Origin: JASFQI01 sp050115555 | GTDB taxonomy: Bacteria; Desulfobacterota; DSM-4660; Desulfatiglandales; HGW-15 | Assembly: GCA_050115555.1 (NCBI GenBank) | Contig: JASFQI010000039.1 | Location: forward strand, 1 to 22,387 | Direction: 5' to 3' | DNA: 22,387 nucleotides | In this document: piece after piece, positions 15,330-22,387 of the stretch | Layout: each line of letters begins with the position of its first letter | Position numbering within the stretch: position 1 is the stretch's first letter | Program-made: the position numbers and the translations under genes | The notes under the pieces: generated by a model | Told to the model about the DNA's origin: nothing | Seen by the model: the letters and a program-made list of their open reading frames with translations, nothing else | Database searches by the model: none

Positions 15330-15787
15330 CGCGGGACAAGCCGGCTGTGGTAAGGCGAGGGGCATTCCCATTCTCGAAGGAGCACAATAGATGAAAAAGG
15401 CTTGTACGTCAAGCTCCAATGAAATGCATGATGTGGCAAGGTAAAGAGATAAATGGAAAAATAGGATGATGTGGTTTGAAAACGCCTATTCGAAGAAAGT
15501 ACATGAAGAACTTTGTCTGGACACGTTGCCCCTGTTTCAGACCTCTTGAAAATGCTTCGCGCGCGCATTCCTCAAGCTTGCCGCGGGGAGATTCAATCGG
15601 CCTGCCGCGGCACCCTGAAAAGGATCTCCTGCTCGCATAATTTTTACCCCGCTCATCCGGCATGGCGCAGCCTGCGTTTGGCCGTTTCGGTCGTCGTCGA
15701 GAAGAGTATGTTCGACTTGCTGCTCGGATCTAGGGGAAAGCCACGGGTTTTTTTTATGCAGGGCAAGCGCTCGGGTTTCGTTCAGGA
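15330..15787. other. Intergenic stretch upstream of the flippase; no confident gene
   Basis: Only weak, low-quality reading frames are present. Features seen: a direct repeat ATGATGTGG at 15428-15436 and 15466-15474 (38 bp apart), an AT-rich stretch about 15420-15500 that may hold the flippase promoter on the minus strand, and an eight-T run near 15750. Confidence 0.4.
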
Positions 15788-15809
15788 GGCCGGGGGTCTC
15801 CCCCCGGCC
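15788..15809 (-). terminator. GC-rich hairpin after the 134-aa gene
   Basis: GGCCGGGGG (15788-15796) pairs perfectly with CCCCCGGCC (15801-15809) across a 4-base loop, 15 bp past the stop of the minus-strand gene. There is no T-run directly after it on the minus strand, so an intrinsic terminator is only moderately supported. Confidence 0.45.
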
Positions 15810-15824
15810 GATGCTCTCTGGCTG

Positions 15825-16229
15825 CTAAATCGTCTCCCGTAAATGAAACGAAAGCTTTGGGGGGGCTCCCAGTTTGATGTCCAACGTCGTTCCGGTGAAA
15901 CTGTCCATCTCGATCCGATCTCGAAGTTGCCGGGCTTTGATCAAGGCATTGAGCATGCCGCACAGGAGCTTGTTCTGCTCGTTTTCCTCGATTAATTTCT
16001 TGAGGCCTTCCACATCCACCTTGTCCAGGGAGCCTGAAATGGACGTGCTGATGGCGGGCATGGCTCCTAGTTCCATATTCAACTTGCTGGCGCGAAACCC
16101 GAAGGATTCGAACACACCCAGCGCGGACTTGAGATCGTCCACCATGTCATCCACTTTAGCCATAGACTCTCCTGCGACTTTCGTTGCTTTCCCTTTTGCA
16201 TCGTCCAATACGGAACCTTTGAGTTTCAT
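15825..16229 (-). CDS. Hypothetical protein, 134 aa, helical
   Basis: I do not recognise the family. The protein is soluble, without signal peptide or membrane segment. It has an amphipathic helical N-terminus (KVDDMVDDLKSALGVFESFGF), a small-residue middle part (ELGAMPAISTSISGSLDKV), a second helical stretch (LKKLIEENEQNKLLCGMLNALIKARQLRDRI) and a beta-like tail (TGTTLDIKLGAPPKLSFHL). The ATG at 16229 follows AAAGGAG by 7 bases, a good ribosome site, which is the main support for it being real. It stands alone between the flippase operon and the M16 gene, with a GC hairpin after its stop. The pattern of helices and beta tail might suit a membrane-surface or lipid-associated role, but this is a guess. 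Confidence 0.75.
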   Translation of the reverse strand: MKLKGSVLDDAKGKATKVAGESMAKVDDMVDDLKSALGVFESFGFRASKLNMELGAMPAISTSISGSLDKVDVEGLKKLIEENEQNKLLCGMLNALIKARQLRDRIEMDSFTGTTLDIKLGAPPKLSFHLRETI

Positions 16230-16683
16230 GGTTGCACTCCTTTCGTCCTAAAGGTTCTCCCAAGGAAAAGCTCGTGACTGACGCGATGGTTCGCATCCAC
16301 GGCAAACCACTCGCGCCATCGATCAAAGAACAGAGATGCCCGTCAGGTCAGGGTTCGATGGTGAGGCGGGTGCAGCGGAGGTTGCGTGGGAAGCGCGATA
16401 CAGGGCTCATGAGCCAGAGAGCGCAAACGTGGTACCGGCACAGAGGGAAGGAATAAAAAGATGCGATACCAATAGGTTATGTGTATGACAAAGAGAAAGC
16501 TTTGTCAAAGGCAAATCATCCAATACCCGAAGAATGATGAATTGGAAAAGCTCGGATGAGACTTTAAACTCGGGAGCGGAAGACATCCACGCAAGATACG
16601 GCGAGGCGCTCAGCGGAGACAAGGATTACGCCCAGTCTGCATGGAAGGACATAGCGCCCCTGCGAGTCCTGACACTGCAACCA
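16230..16683. other. Divergent intergenic region; no gene seen
   Basis: About 450 bp between the divergent 134-aa gene and the M16 promoter, without a credible ORF. It contains a 12-bp perfect palindrome GGCTCATGAGCC at 16404-16415. No clear promoter for the minus-strand gene was found. Confidence 0.4.
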
Positions 16684-16711
16684 TTGAATCCGACGCTCGA
16701 ATGGTTACAAT
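16684..16711 (+). promoter_or_regulatory. Candidate sigma70 promoter of the M16 peptidase gene
   Basis: TTGAAT (16684-16689), a 16-bp spacer and TACAAT (16706-16711), followed by an approximately 75-base leader to the ATG at 16791. Confidence 0.45.
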
Positions 16712-16790
16712 GAATGTAATTTTGCGCCTGATTCGGATATGCCTCTGGTGCGCGGATCGCACGGGTACCGGAGACGAAGGAGGGAAGGGT

Positions 16791-19700
16791 ATGAAGGGAT
16801 GGGGTTGGAGACAGCGACTGAGACACCGGGTTCTTCCGGGCCTTCTGCTGATCGTTCTAGCGGTATGGGTCGGCGGAGCCGTACTTGCTTGGGCGGAAAC
16901 GACGGAGATCGACCTGGATGTTCAGTCCTTCACATTGGAAAACGGCATGCTTTTCCTCGTGGTGGAGCGTCACACGACGCCCCAGGTAGCCTGCCGTGTG
17001 GCCATTCGTGCGGGGGCGGCGCTCGAGGAGCGCGGCAGGACCGGCATGGCTCACATGCTCGAGCACATGATGTTCAAGGGAACCAAGAATTACGGAACAA
17101 TGGACCTGGAGCGCGATCGGGAGCTCCAGAGCCGGATCGAATCGGCCTATCAGACGGTCCTGGCCGAGCAGAAAAAACGGGACCCGAATGAAGCACTCAT
17201 TCGGGAAAAGCTGGATGAGATGAACCGCCTCCGCAAGGAGGTCCAGGAGATCTACGTGCCCCAGGCCTTTTCCTCCCAGCTCAGCCGGAACGGCGCCGTG
17301 GGGGTCAACGCCTTCACGAGCAAGGACCAGACCCAGTACGTCATGTCTCTGCCATCGGACATGCTGGAGCAGTGGTTCTCCATGGTCAGCGAGCAGCTCT
17401 TTGAGCCGGTTTTTCGGGAGTTCTACGTGGAAAAGGAAGTGGTCCAACGCGAATGGGCGTACCGCTACGTGAATAATCCGATGGGTGCGGCCTGGCTGGA
17501 TCTGGACGCCACGGCGTACACCGCTCACCCCTATCGAAACCCCACCATCGGCTGGAAGTCCGACATGGAGCGATACAATACTACGGCGGCGCAGGAGTTT
17601 CATCGACGCTACTACAACCCCAGAAACGCCGTAGCTGTTCTCGTGGGCGACGTAACCGTAGATCAGGTGCGCAGGTTCGCGGAGACCTACTTTGCGCGGT
17701 ACCCGGCCGGAGACCGCTCCCCGGAGACCGTGACCCGCGAGCCCGCCCAGGGCGGTCCGCGAAGGAGCGTGCGCTTTCTCGAAGGCGCTCGCACCCCGCT
17801 CGTGCTCCTGGGGCACCACGGGGCCCGCATGGGAACGGACGACTTCTACGCCCTGGACGTCCTGAACATGGTCCTCAGTCAAGGGCAGGGCGCCCGCATG
17901 ACCCAGCACATCACCCGGAAAGGCCGCGCCGTGAGCGCGTGGAGCCACAACCCGGACAACCGATACGCGGGCATGGTGGTCCTGGGGGGAGCCCCAAATG
18001 AGCCCGAGGGGCTCGAAGAGGGCGCATCCGAGGGGAAAAAGCGCCAAGCCTACCTGGAGGCCTGCCAAGACCTGGAGCGCATGCTGGTGGACGAGGTGGA
18101 GCGCCTTCAGGAGGAGCCTGTCACCGAACGGGAGCTGAAGCGGATCAAGAAGCTCGCTCACTACGATTTCCTGACCCGGCTTCGGAGCAATGAGAGCCTG
18201 GCCGGGACCCTGGCCACCCTGGAGGTGCAGGAGGGCTGGGAGTATCTGAAGGACTACCTGGATCGGATCGGGAGGGTTACGGCGGAGGATGTTGCGCGTG
18301 TAGCCCGTACGTACATCGGCGAGAAGAACCGGACCACGTGCTTCGTGATCCCGGGGGGGCGGCCGGATCATCCTCCCGAGCCCTACGAGGAGGTGCGTTC
18401 GTTCAGCGCCTCCAGCGCGCCCAAGGTGAAGCGACCTGAGAACCTCTCCAACCACTCCGTCTACCCCACGCCCGAGGGATGGAAGCACCCGCTCTCCTTT
18501 GAGCGGAAACCGGAGAAGATCGTGTATCCCGACGCGGAGACCGTTCAGGTGAAAGGGGCGCCTCTTTTCTACCTGCCGGATCGGGAGCTCCCCCTCATCG
18601 ATCTCATCCTCCTGGTGCGGGCCGGGCAGGTGGACGTACCCGAAGAAAAGATCGGTCTGGCCCGGCTTCTCAATGCCAGCCTTGTGGCCGGCGGGACCCG
18701 CGCGTACAGCCCCTCGGAGCTGGCTGCGCTGCTGGACGAGCACGCCATCCAGCTCGACGTGTCCGTATCCGAAGAAGTCACCGCGGTCAAACTCTCGGTG
18801 ATGCGGGAGGACTGGGAGACCGCTCTGGAGGTCCTGGAAGAGGTCTTGGCGCGACCCCGCTTTGACACGGACGTGCTCGAGGCCTCCCGAAACCGCCTCC
18901 TCATCGGGCTGGAGCGGCAGTCCGGCGACGCCGGCACGGTCAGCCGGCGGGAGGCGGAGATCTGGCACTTTCAGGGGCACCCTTACGGACGCGATCCCCT
19001 GGATGGTCTGAAGACGATTCCGGATCTCACCCGGGACGACCTGCGGGACTTTCTGGGTCGCTACGTGGTGCCCTCCAACATGGTGGCTGCGGTCTCCGGG
19101 GATTTGAGCCTGGAAGAGGCCGAGGCCGGGCTCTCCCGACTCCTGACCACGCTCGGGGATGGAAGGGCCCCGGAAAGAAGCCTGGAGGACCCTGCGCCCT
19201 CGCCCCCGGTCCTGGCCTTTATTCACAAGCCCGGCCAGGTTCAGAGCCAGGTGACCATGGCCCTTCCGGGCCCCCGCCGGAGCGACCCGGCCTACTGGAA
19301 GACGAACCTGCTCGTGGATGTCTTCGGCGGCCAGGACTCCCTGATTTACCGCCGTCTCCGCGACGACCTGGGCTTGGTATATGCCGCCTACTTCTATCAG
19401 ACCTACAAGTGGCAGGCCGGGTGGATCCTCGGGTTCCTGGGATGCAAGGGGGACCAGACGGCCCGGGCCGTAAAGGAGACGGCCCGACTCATGCAGTCTC
19501 TCCAGGAAGAGGTCCCGTCCGGCGAGCTGGAGCAGAAGCGGCTGGATGCCTTGAACAGCTTCGTGTTCAATGTGGATACGCCCGCGGCTCTCACCTCGGT
19601 CTACGCCCGATACCGCATGCGGGGCGAGCCCCTGGACACGCTCGAGCGGATCCAGGAGGCCTTCATGAAAGCGGAGCAAAAGGAGCTGCCTGCACTGGCC

Positions 19701-19859
19701 CGCAAGTATCTGGATCCGGGCAGGCTCCAGGTCTTTGTGGTGGGGGACGGGACCGTTCCAGTCGTTCAGGAGGACGGAAGTCGAGTGACCCTGGAGGAAG
19801 CCCTCCGTGCCGCGGCCGAGGACATGGGCCTTCCGTTTGTAACGCTGCCGCTCCAGTAA
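16791..19859 (+). CDS. Exported M16 (insulinase/pitrilysin family) zinc metallopeptidase, two M16 units
   Basis: A 1,022-aa peptidase. An N-terminal signal peptide (basic start, then LPGLLLIVLAVWVGGAVLA, cut near residue 35) sends it to the periplasm. The first M16 unit has the inverted zinc motif HMLEH (88-92) and the second-helix glutamates in EKEVVQREW (Glu214, Glu221), so it should be active. The second unit (about 580-1010) lacks HxxEH but keeps the family's R/Y-type motif in LRDDLGLVYAAYFYQTY, as in the non-catalytic half of pitrilysins. A charged helical insert at about 104-156 lengthens the spacing between the zinc motif and the third ligand; related bacterial M16 proteins share it. 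The ATG at 16791 follows GAAGGAGGG by 6 bases. Its likely role is degrading small peptides in the envelope. Confidence 0.94.
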   Translation: MKGWGWRQRLRHRVLPGLLLIVLAVWVGGAVLAWAETTEIDLDVQSFTLENGMLFLVVERHTTPQVACRVAIRAGAALEERGRTGMAHMLEHMMFKGTKNYGTMDLERDRELQSRIESAYQTVLAEQKKRDPNEALIREKLDEMNRLRKEVQEIYVPQAFSSQLSRNGAVGVNAFTSKDQTQYVMSLPSDMLEQWFSMVSEQLFEPVFREFYVEKEVVQREWAYRYVNNPMGAAWLDLDATAYTAHPYRNPTIGWKSDMERYNTTAAQEFHRRYYNPRNAVAVLVGDVTVDQVRRFAETYFARYPAGDRSPETVTREPAQGGPRRSVRFLEGARTPLVLLGHHGARMGTDDFYALDVLNMVLSQGQGARMTQHITRKGRAVSAWSHNPDNRYAGMVVLGGAPNEPEGLEEGASEGKKRQAYLEACQDLERMLVDEVERLQEEPVTERELKRIKKLAHYDFLTRLRSNESLAGTLATLEVQEGWEYLKDYLDRIGRVTAEDVARVARTYIGEKNRTTCFVIPGGRPDHPPEPYEEVRSFSASSAPKVKRPENLSNHSVYPTPEGWKHPLSFERKPEKIVYPDAETVQVKGAPLFYLPDRELPLIDLILLVRAGQVDVPEEKIGLARLLNASLVAGGTRAYSPSELAALLDEHAIQLDVSVSEEVTAVKLSVMREDWETALEVLEEVLARPRFDTDVLEASRNRLLIGLERQSGDAGTVSRREAEIWHFQGHPYGRDPLDGLKTIPDLTRDDLRDFLGRYVVPSNMVAAVSGDLSLEEAEAGLSRLLTTLGDGRAPERSLEDPAPSPPVLAFIHKPGQVQSQVTMALPGPRRSDPAYWKTNLLVDVFGGQDSLIYRRLRDDLGLVYAAYFYQTYKWQAGWILGFLGCKGDQTARAVKETARLMQSLQEEVPSGELEQKRLDALNSFVFNVDTPAALTSVYARYRMRGEPLDTLERIQEAFMKAEQKELPALARKYLDPGRLQVFVVGDGTVPVVQEDGSRVTLEEALRAAAEDMGLPFVTLPLQ

Positions 19860-19974
19860 TGCAGGGCCTTATGACCGGCAGGAAGAGAGAAAGGCACATT
19901 TCGGGCCCATAAACCGAGAGACCCCTCATCCAGCGACTGCCGGGCGGGGTCCTTCGGCAAAGGGCAGAGGAGCC

Positions 19975-21177
19975 ATGGACTGCAGCCTTGTGGTTTTTCT
20001 GGTCGGAGGCATCGTCCTCTGCAACATGCTGATCAAGACGGTGCTTTCCCGGACCGGTGTGCCCGCGCTCGTAGGATATCTCCTGCTGGGGCTCCTGCTT
20101 CGAGGCGTGGATCACCAGGCAGGGTTTCTCAGCCCGGCATGTCTGGAAGTCCTTGGCTTTCTTGAAAAAATGGGCCTCGTGGTTCTTCTCTTCAAGGTGG
20201 GGCTCGAGAGTGACCTGAAAGGACTCCTCAAGCAGCTTCGCAGCGCAAGCTTTGTTTGGTTCGGGGACGTGACCATCAGCGGAGTGGCAGGCTTTGCCGC
20301 ATGCTACTACGTTCTGGGGCTGGGCTGGGTCACGGCCCTTACCGTGGCCACCGCCTTTACGGCTACCAGCGTGGGGATTTCCGTGGCCGTATGGGAGAGC
20401 CACGGGGCCCTGAACTCCCCGGACGGCCAGCTCCTGGTGGACGTGGCAGAGTTGGACGACATCTCAGCCGTGGTGCTCATGTCGCTTTTGTTTTCCGTCC
20501 TGGGCACCCTTCAAACGGACGGCCCGGTGTCGCTTCTCCACACCGTTCCTAAGGTGGTCGGCCTTTTCTCGTTCAAGCTCGTGGGCTTCGGGCTGGGCTG
20601 CTTCCTGTTTTCCCGGTACCTCGAGAGGCCGATCTCTCAGGCGTTCAAAAAGGCAAAGTCGCCGCCCGACCACATGCTCGTGGTGGTTTCCTTCGGATTT
20701 TTGATCGCGGCAGCGGCCGATGCGCTGGGGTTCAGCCTTGCCATCGGTGCCTTTTTCGCGGGTCTCGTTTTCAGCCGGGACCCGGAGGCCGTCAAGGAGG
20801 AGGCCTCCTTCACCCCCCTCTACGAGCTGTTCTGCCCCTTCTTTTTCATCGGCGTGGGTCTGGACATCGATCCGGCTACCCTGTCCTCAGGGCTGACGCT
20901 GGGGGCCGTGCTTCTGATCTTTGCCGTCGCTTCCAAGCTGGTGGCCGACGGTGTCCCGGTCTGGTTCCTGTCCGGTCCTCAAAGCGGGGTACGGATCGGT
21001 ATGAGCATGATCCCCCGGGCGGAGATCAGCATGGTGATCCTTCAGCGGGGGCTCGCCATGGGGGACTGGGTGATCCCTCCGCGCGTTTTCAGCGGCATGG
21101 TCCTGGTCTCCGCTTTAACATGCCTGGTGGGTCCCGTGGCCGTGAGCGCTCTCCTGAAACGATTCCCCAAGGGGTAG
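19975..21177 (+). CDS. CPA2-family cation/proton antiporter (KefB/NapA-like)
   Basis: A 400-aa inner-membrane protein with about 11-12 hydrophobic segments. The family blocks are present: GVPALVGYLLLGLLLRG, the LEKMGLVVLLFKVGLE segment after helix 2-3, FTATSVGISVAVWESHGAL, and the acidic pair in DVAELDDISAVVLM that matches the ion-binding DD/ND site. SMIPRAEISMVIL is the late conserved block. It lacks the TrkA-N/RCK domain of KefB/KefC, so ion exchange is probably Na+/H+ or K+/H+ without that nucleotide control. The ATG at 19975 follows AGAGGAG by 2-3 bases. It lies 115 bp after the M16 gene on the same strand and could be co-transcribed. Confidence 0.92.
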   Translation: MDCSLVVFLVGGIVLCNMLIKTVLSRTGVPALVGYLLLGLLLRGVDHQAGFLSPACLEVLGFLEKMGLVVLLFKVGLESDLKGLLKQLRSASFVWFGDVTISGVAGFAACYYVLGLGWVTALTVATAFTATSVGISVAVWESHGALNSPDGQLLVDVAELDDISAVVLMSLLFSVLGTLQTDGPVSLLHTVPKVVGLFSFKLVGFGLGCFLFSRYLERPISQAFKKAKSPPDHMLVVVSFGFLIAAAADALGFSLAIGAFFAGLVFSRDPEAVKEEASFTPLYELFCPFFFIGVGLDIDPATLSSGLTLGAVLLIFAVASKLVADGVPVWFLSGPQSGVRIGMSMIPRAEISMVILQRGLAMGDWVIPPRVFSGMVLVSALTCLVGPVAVSALLKRFPKG

Positions 21178-21182
21178 AGTCC

Positions 21183-21207
21183 AGGGGTTTCCCCTTCAAT
21201 GGTTTTT
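21183..21207 (+). terminator. Weak hairpin and T-run after the antiporter
   Basis: AGGGG-TTT-CCCCT (21183-21195) followed eight bases later by TTTTT (21203-21207). Short stem and distant T-run make it a weak intrinsic terminator. Confidence 0.3.
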
Positions 21208-21224
21208 ACCTCGTTGCATCTTCG

Positions 21225-21253
21225 TTGAGAGCAAGACCCTCCGGTGGTAAAAT
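21225..21253 (+). promoter_or_regulatory. Sigma70-type promoter of the histidine kinase gene
   Basis: TTGAGA (21225-21230), a 17-bp spacer and TAAAAT (21248-21253), with the start of transcription near 21260 and about 85 bases of leader. Confidence 0.55.
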
Positions 21254-21345
21254 AATAAAAAACGTTTGCGATGAAACGATGAAAAGGGTTTGCCGCCCGT
21301 AGCAAGGACGGGTCACGGATCGTAACTTCGAGACGGGGGCACACC

Positions 21346-22387
21346 ATGAACGATAAAAAAGTCCGGAAAGAGAGACCGAAAAGCAGGTACGAGCAAGACT
21401 TGCTGTTTTATAAGTTCGCGATCTCGAGCCTGCCCGTGGGCATCCTGTCCGTGGACTCCGACTTGAAGATCACGGGCTTCAATCCGTGGGCGGAGCGGAT
21501 CACGGGGTACGCAGAGCATGAGGTCCTGGGGCGCTATTGCGGGGATGTGCTCCACGGCGGAATGTGCGATATGCATTGCCCTCTCAGGACGGTCCTGCGG
21601 CGGGAAAAGCCCATGGTCGGAATCGAGACGACCATACAGAAGAGGGAGGGAGTATTCATTCCGGTGCGGATGAGCACGGCGGGTCTGTTCGATCAACGGG
21701 AGCGCCTGATCGGAGGAATTGAATCCTTTCAGGATATCAGCCACCTGAAGAATCTCGAGAGGGAAAGAAACAACATCATCTCCATGATCGCGCATGACAT
21801 GAAATCCCCCATCATCAGCATTCATGGGTTTGCACACCGATTGTTGACCCGGGCAAACGCGGACAAACAAAAACAGTACCTGGAGATCATCGAGAAGGAA
21901 TCCACACGGCTCGAGGCACTCATCAACGAATTCCTGGAGCTCTCCCGGCTCCAGGCCGGAAAGCTCACGCTGAACCTCAGCTCCACATCCCTGGATAAAG
22001 AGCTTTACGAGCTCTTTGACCTCTACCAGCACCGGGCCTCCGAGAAGGGGCTCCGTCTGGAGTTGAGATCCGATGAGCCTCTTCCCATCATCGAGGCGGA
22101 CTCTCACCGGCTGCGACGAGCCTTGAGCAACCTTTTGGACAATGCCATCAAGTTTTCGCAATCCGGGGGGACCATCACCCTGTTGACCCGGGAAAGAGAG
22201 GGTGAGGTCGTAGTGGAGATCCGGGATCAAGGCGTGGGAATCGATTCGGAGGATATCTATCACGTGTTTGACGCCTTTCATCGGGGTAAAGAGCCCGGAA
22301 CCCAGGAGCAGGGCTTTGGTCTGGGCCTGGCAGGCGTCAAGGCCATTATCGAAGGGCACGGCGGCCGGGTGCAGGTCCAGAGCGAAG
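21346..22387 (+). CDS. PAS sensor histidine kinase with Cys-cluster PAS domain (3' partial)
   Basis: 347 residues are visible and the frame runs off the window end. It has no signal peptide or membrane helix, so it is a cytosolic sensor. The PAS domain is at about residues 20-135 (LPVGILSVDSDLKITGFN ... IGGIESFQDIS) with Cys65, Cys74 and Cys78 (C-x8-C-x3-C-P-L). The HisKA domain follows with phospho-acceptor His150 in MIAHDMKSP. The ATPase motifs are N-box LSNLLDNAIKFS, G1 DQGVGI, F-box VFDAFHR and G2 GFGLGLAG. Almost the whole kinase core is present; the part beyond the window could be a short tail or a receiver domain. The ATG at 21346 has only a weak GACGGGGG-like site 5-6 bases upstream. 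No response regulator is seen on this side. Confidence 0.92.
   Translation, partial: MNDKKVRKERPKSRYEQDLLFYKFAISSLPVGILSVDSDLKITGFNPWAERITGYAEHEVLGRYCGDVLHGGMCDMHCPLRTVLRREKPMVGIETTIQKREGVFIPVRMSTAGLFDQRERLIGGIESFQDISHLKNLERERNNIISMIAHDMKSPIISIHGFAHRLLTRANADKQKQYLEIIEKESTRLEALINEFLELSRLQAGKLTLNLSSTSLDKELYELFDLYQHRASEKGLRLELRSDEPLPIIEADSHRLRRALSNLLDNAIKFSQSGGTITLLTREREGEVVVEIRDQGVGIDSEDIYHVFDAFHRGKEPGTQEQGFGLGLAGVKAIIEGHGGRVQVQSE

Noticed and set aside
17100..17260. Helical insert in the first M16 unit as a novelty
   Set aside because: To my knowledge a similar insert is found in a whole subfamily of bacterial M16 proteins, so it is not specific to this gene.
16857..19679. Very long minus-strand open frame (940 codons) opposite the M16 gene
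   Set aside because: Shadow of a high-GC3 coding region; His/Gly/Leu/Val-rich without any recognisable fold, while the plus strand has complete M16 motifs.
1..22387. CRISPR arrays, tRNA, rRNA, replication origin or prophage genes
   Set aside because: Looked for regularly spaced repeats, cloverleaf-like segments and phage structural genes on both strands; none seen by eye.

Overview
The window is GC-rich and gene-dense. The gene content (PAS-type sensors with a cysteine cluster, a Mut7-C protein, a COG3044-type ATPase, an AcuB-like CBS-ACT protein, a large M16 peptidase and a REP-associated tyrosine transposase) suggests a free-living Deltaproteobacterium in the broad sense (Thermodesulfobacteriota, Syntrophobacteraceae-like). 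That assignment is inferred from gene content, not shown by a marker gene. No rRNA, tRNA or CRISPR array was seen.

Layout. 1-2233: the 3' part of a Mut7-C/ubiquitin-fold protein converges with, and overlaps, a COG3044-type ATPase. 2368-5220: an RluA-type pseudouridine synthase is divergent from a two-gene unit, a TIM-barrel sugar-phosphate isomerase-like protein and a PAS-GGDEF diguanylate cyclase. 5222-6343: a compact RAYT transposon bounded by near-perfect 29-bp inverted repeats, inserted between the cyclase and a HAD hydrolase; its repeat now encodes the last HAD codons. 7082-7823: mostly non-coding, with a possible small Cys-rich ORF and a strong sigma70-like promoter. 7824-8429: a CBS-CBS-ACT protein. 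8495-11016: a minus-strand pair, a Zn-ribbon/multi-TM/helical-repeat membrane protein followed 14 bp later by a NYN-domain nuclease with a cold-shock-like C-terminus. 11017-11654: non-coding, with two strong hairpins. 11655-15329: a minus-strand trio of a polysaccharide flippase and two SPFH/Band-7 proteins, the second an apparent lipoprotein whose start codon overlaps the previous stop. 15825-16229: an unrecognised 134-aa protein. 16791-22387, plus strand: a secreted two-domain M16 peptidase, a CPA2-type cation/proton antiporter and the 5' part of a PAS histidine kinase.

How the genes fit together. The window is mostly housekeeping and envelope functions plus signalling. Two separate signalling proteins, the diguanylate cyclase and the histidine kinase, carry the same unusual PAS domain with a C-x(n)-C-x3-C-P-L cluster, so they may sense related redox or metal cues and send them to c-di-GMP and phosphorelay outputs. 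About 9.3-16.2 kb is visibly more AT-rich in places than its flanks and holds the poorly characterised membrane genes; it reads as an accessory segment. The most concrete novelties are the inverted-repeat-bounded RAYT element with stop codons inside its ends, the flippase/SPFH/SPFH-lipoprotein operon, and the Zn-ribbon membrane protein/NYN nuclease pair. No complete, clearly new defence or biosynthetic system could be demonstrated.
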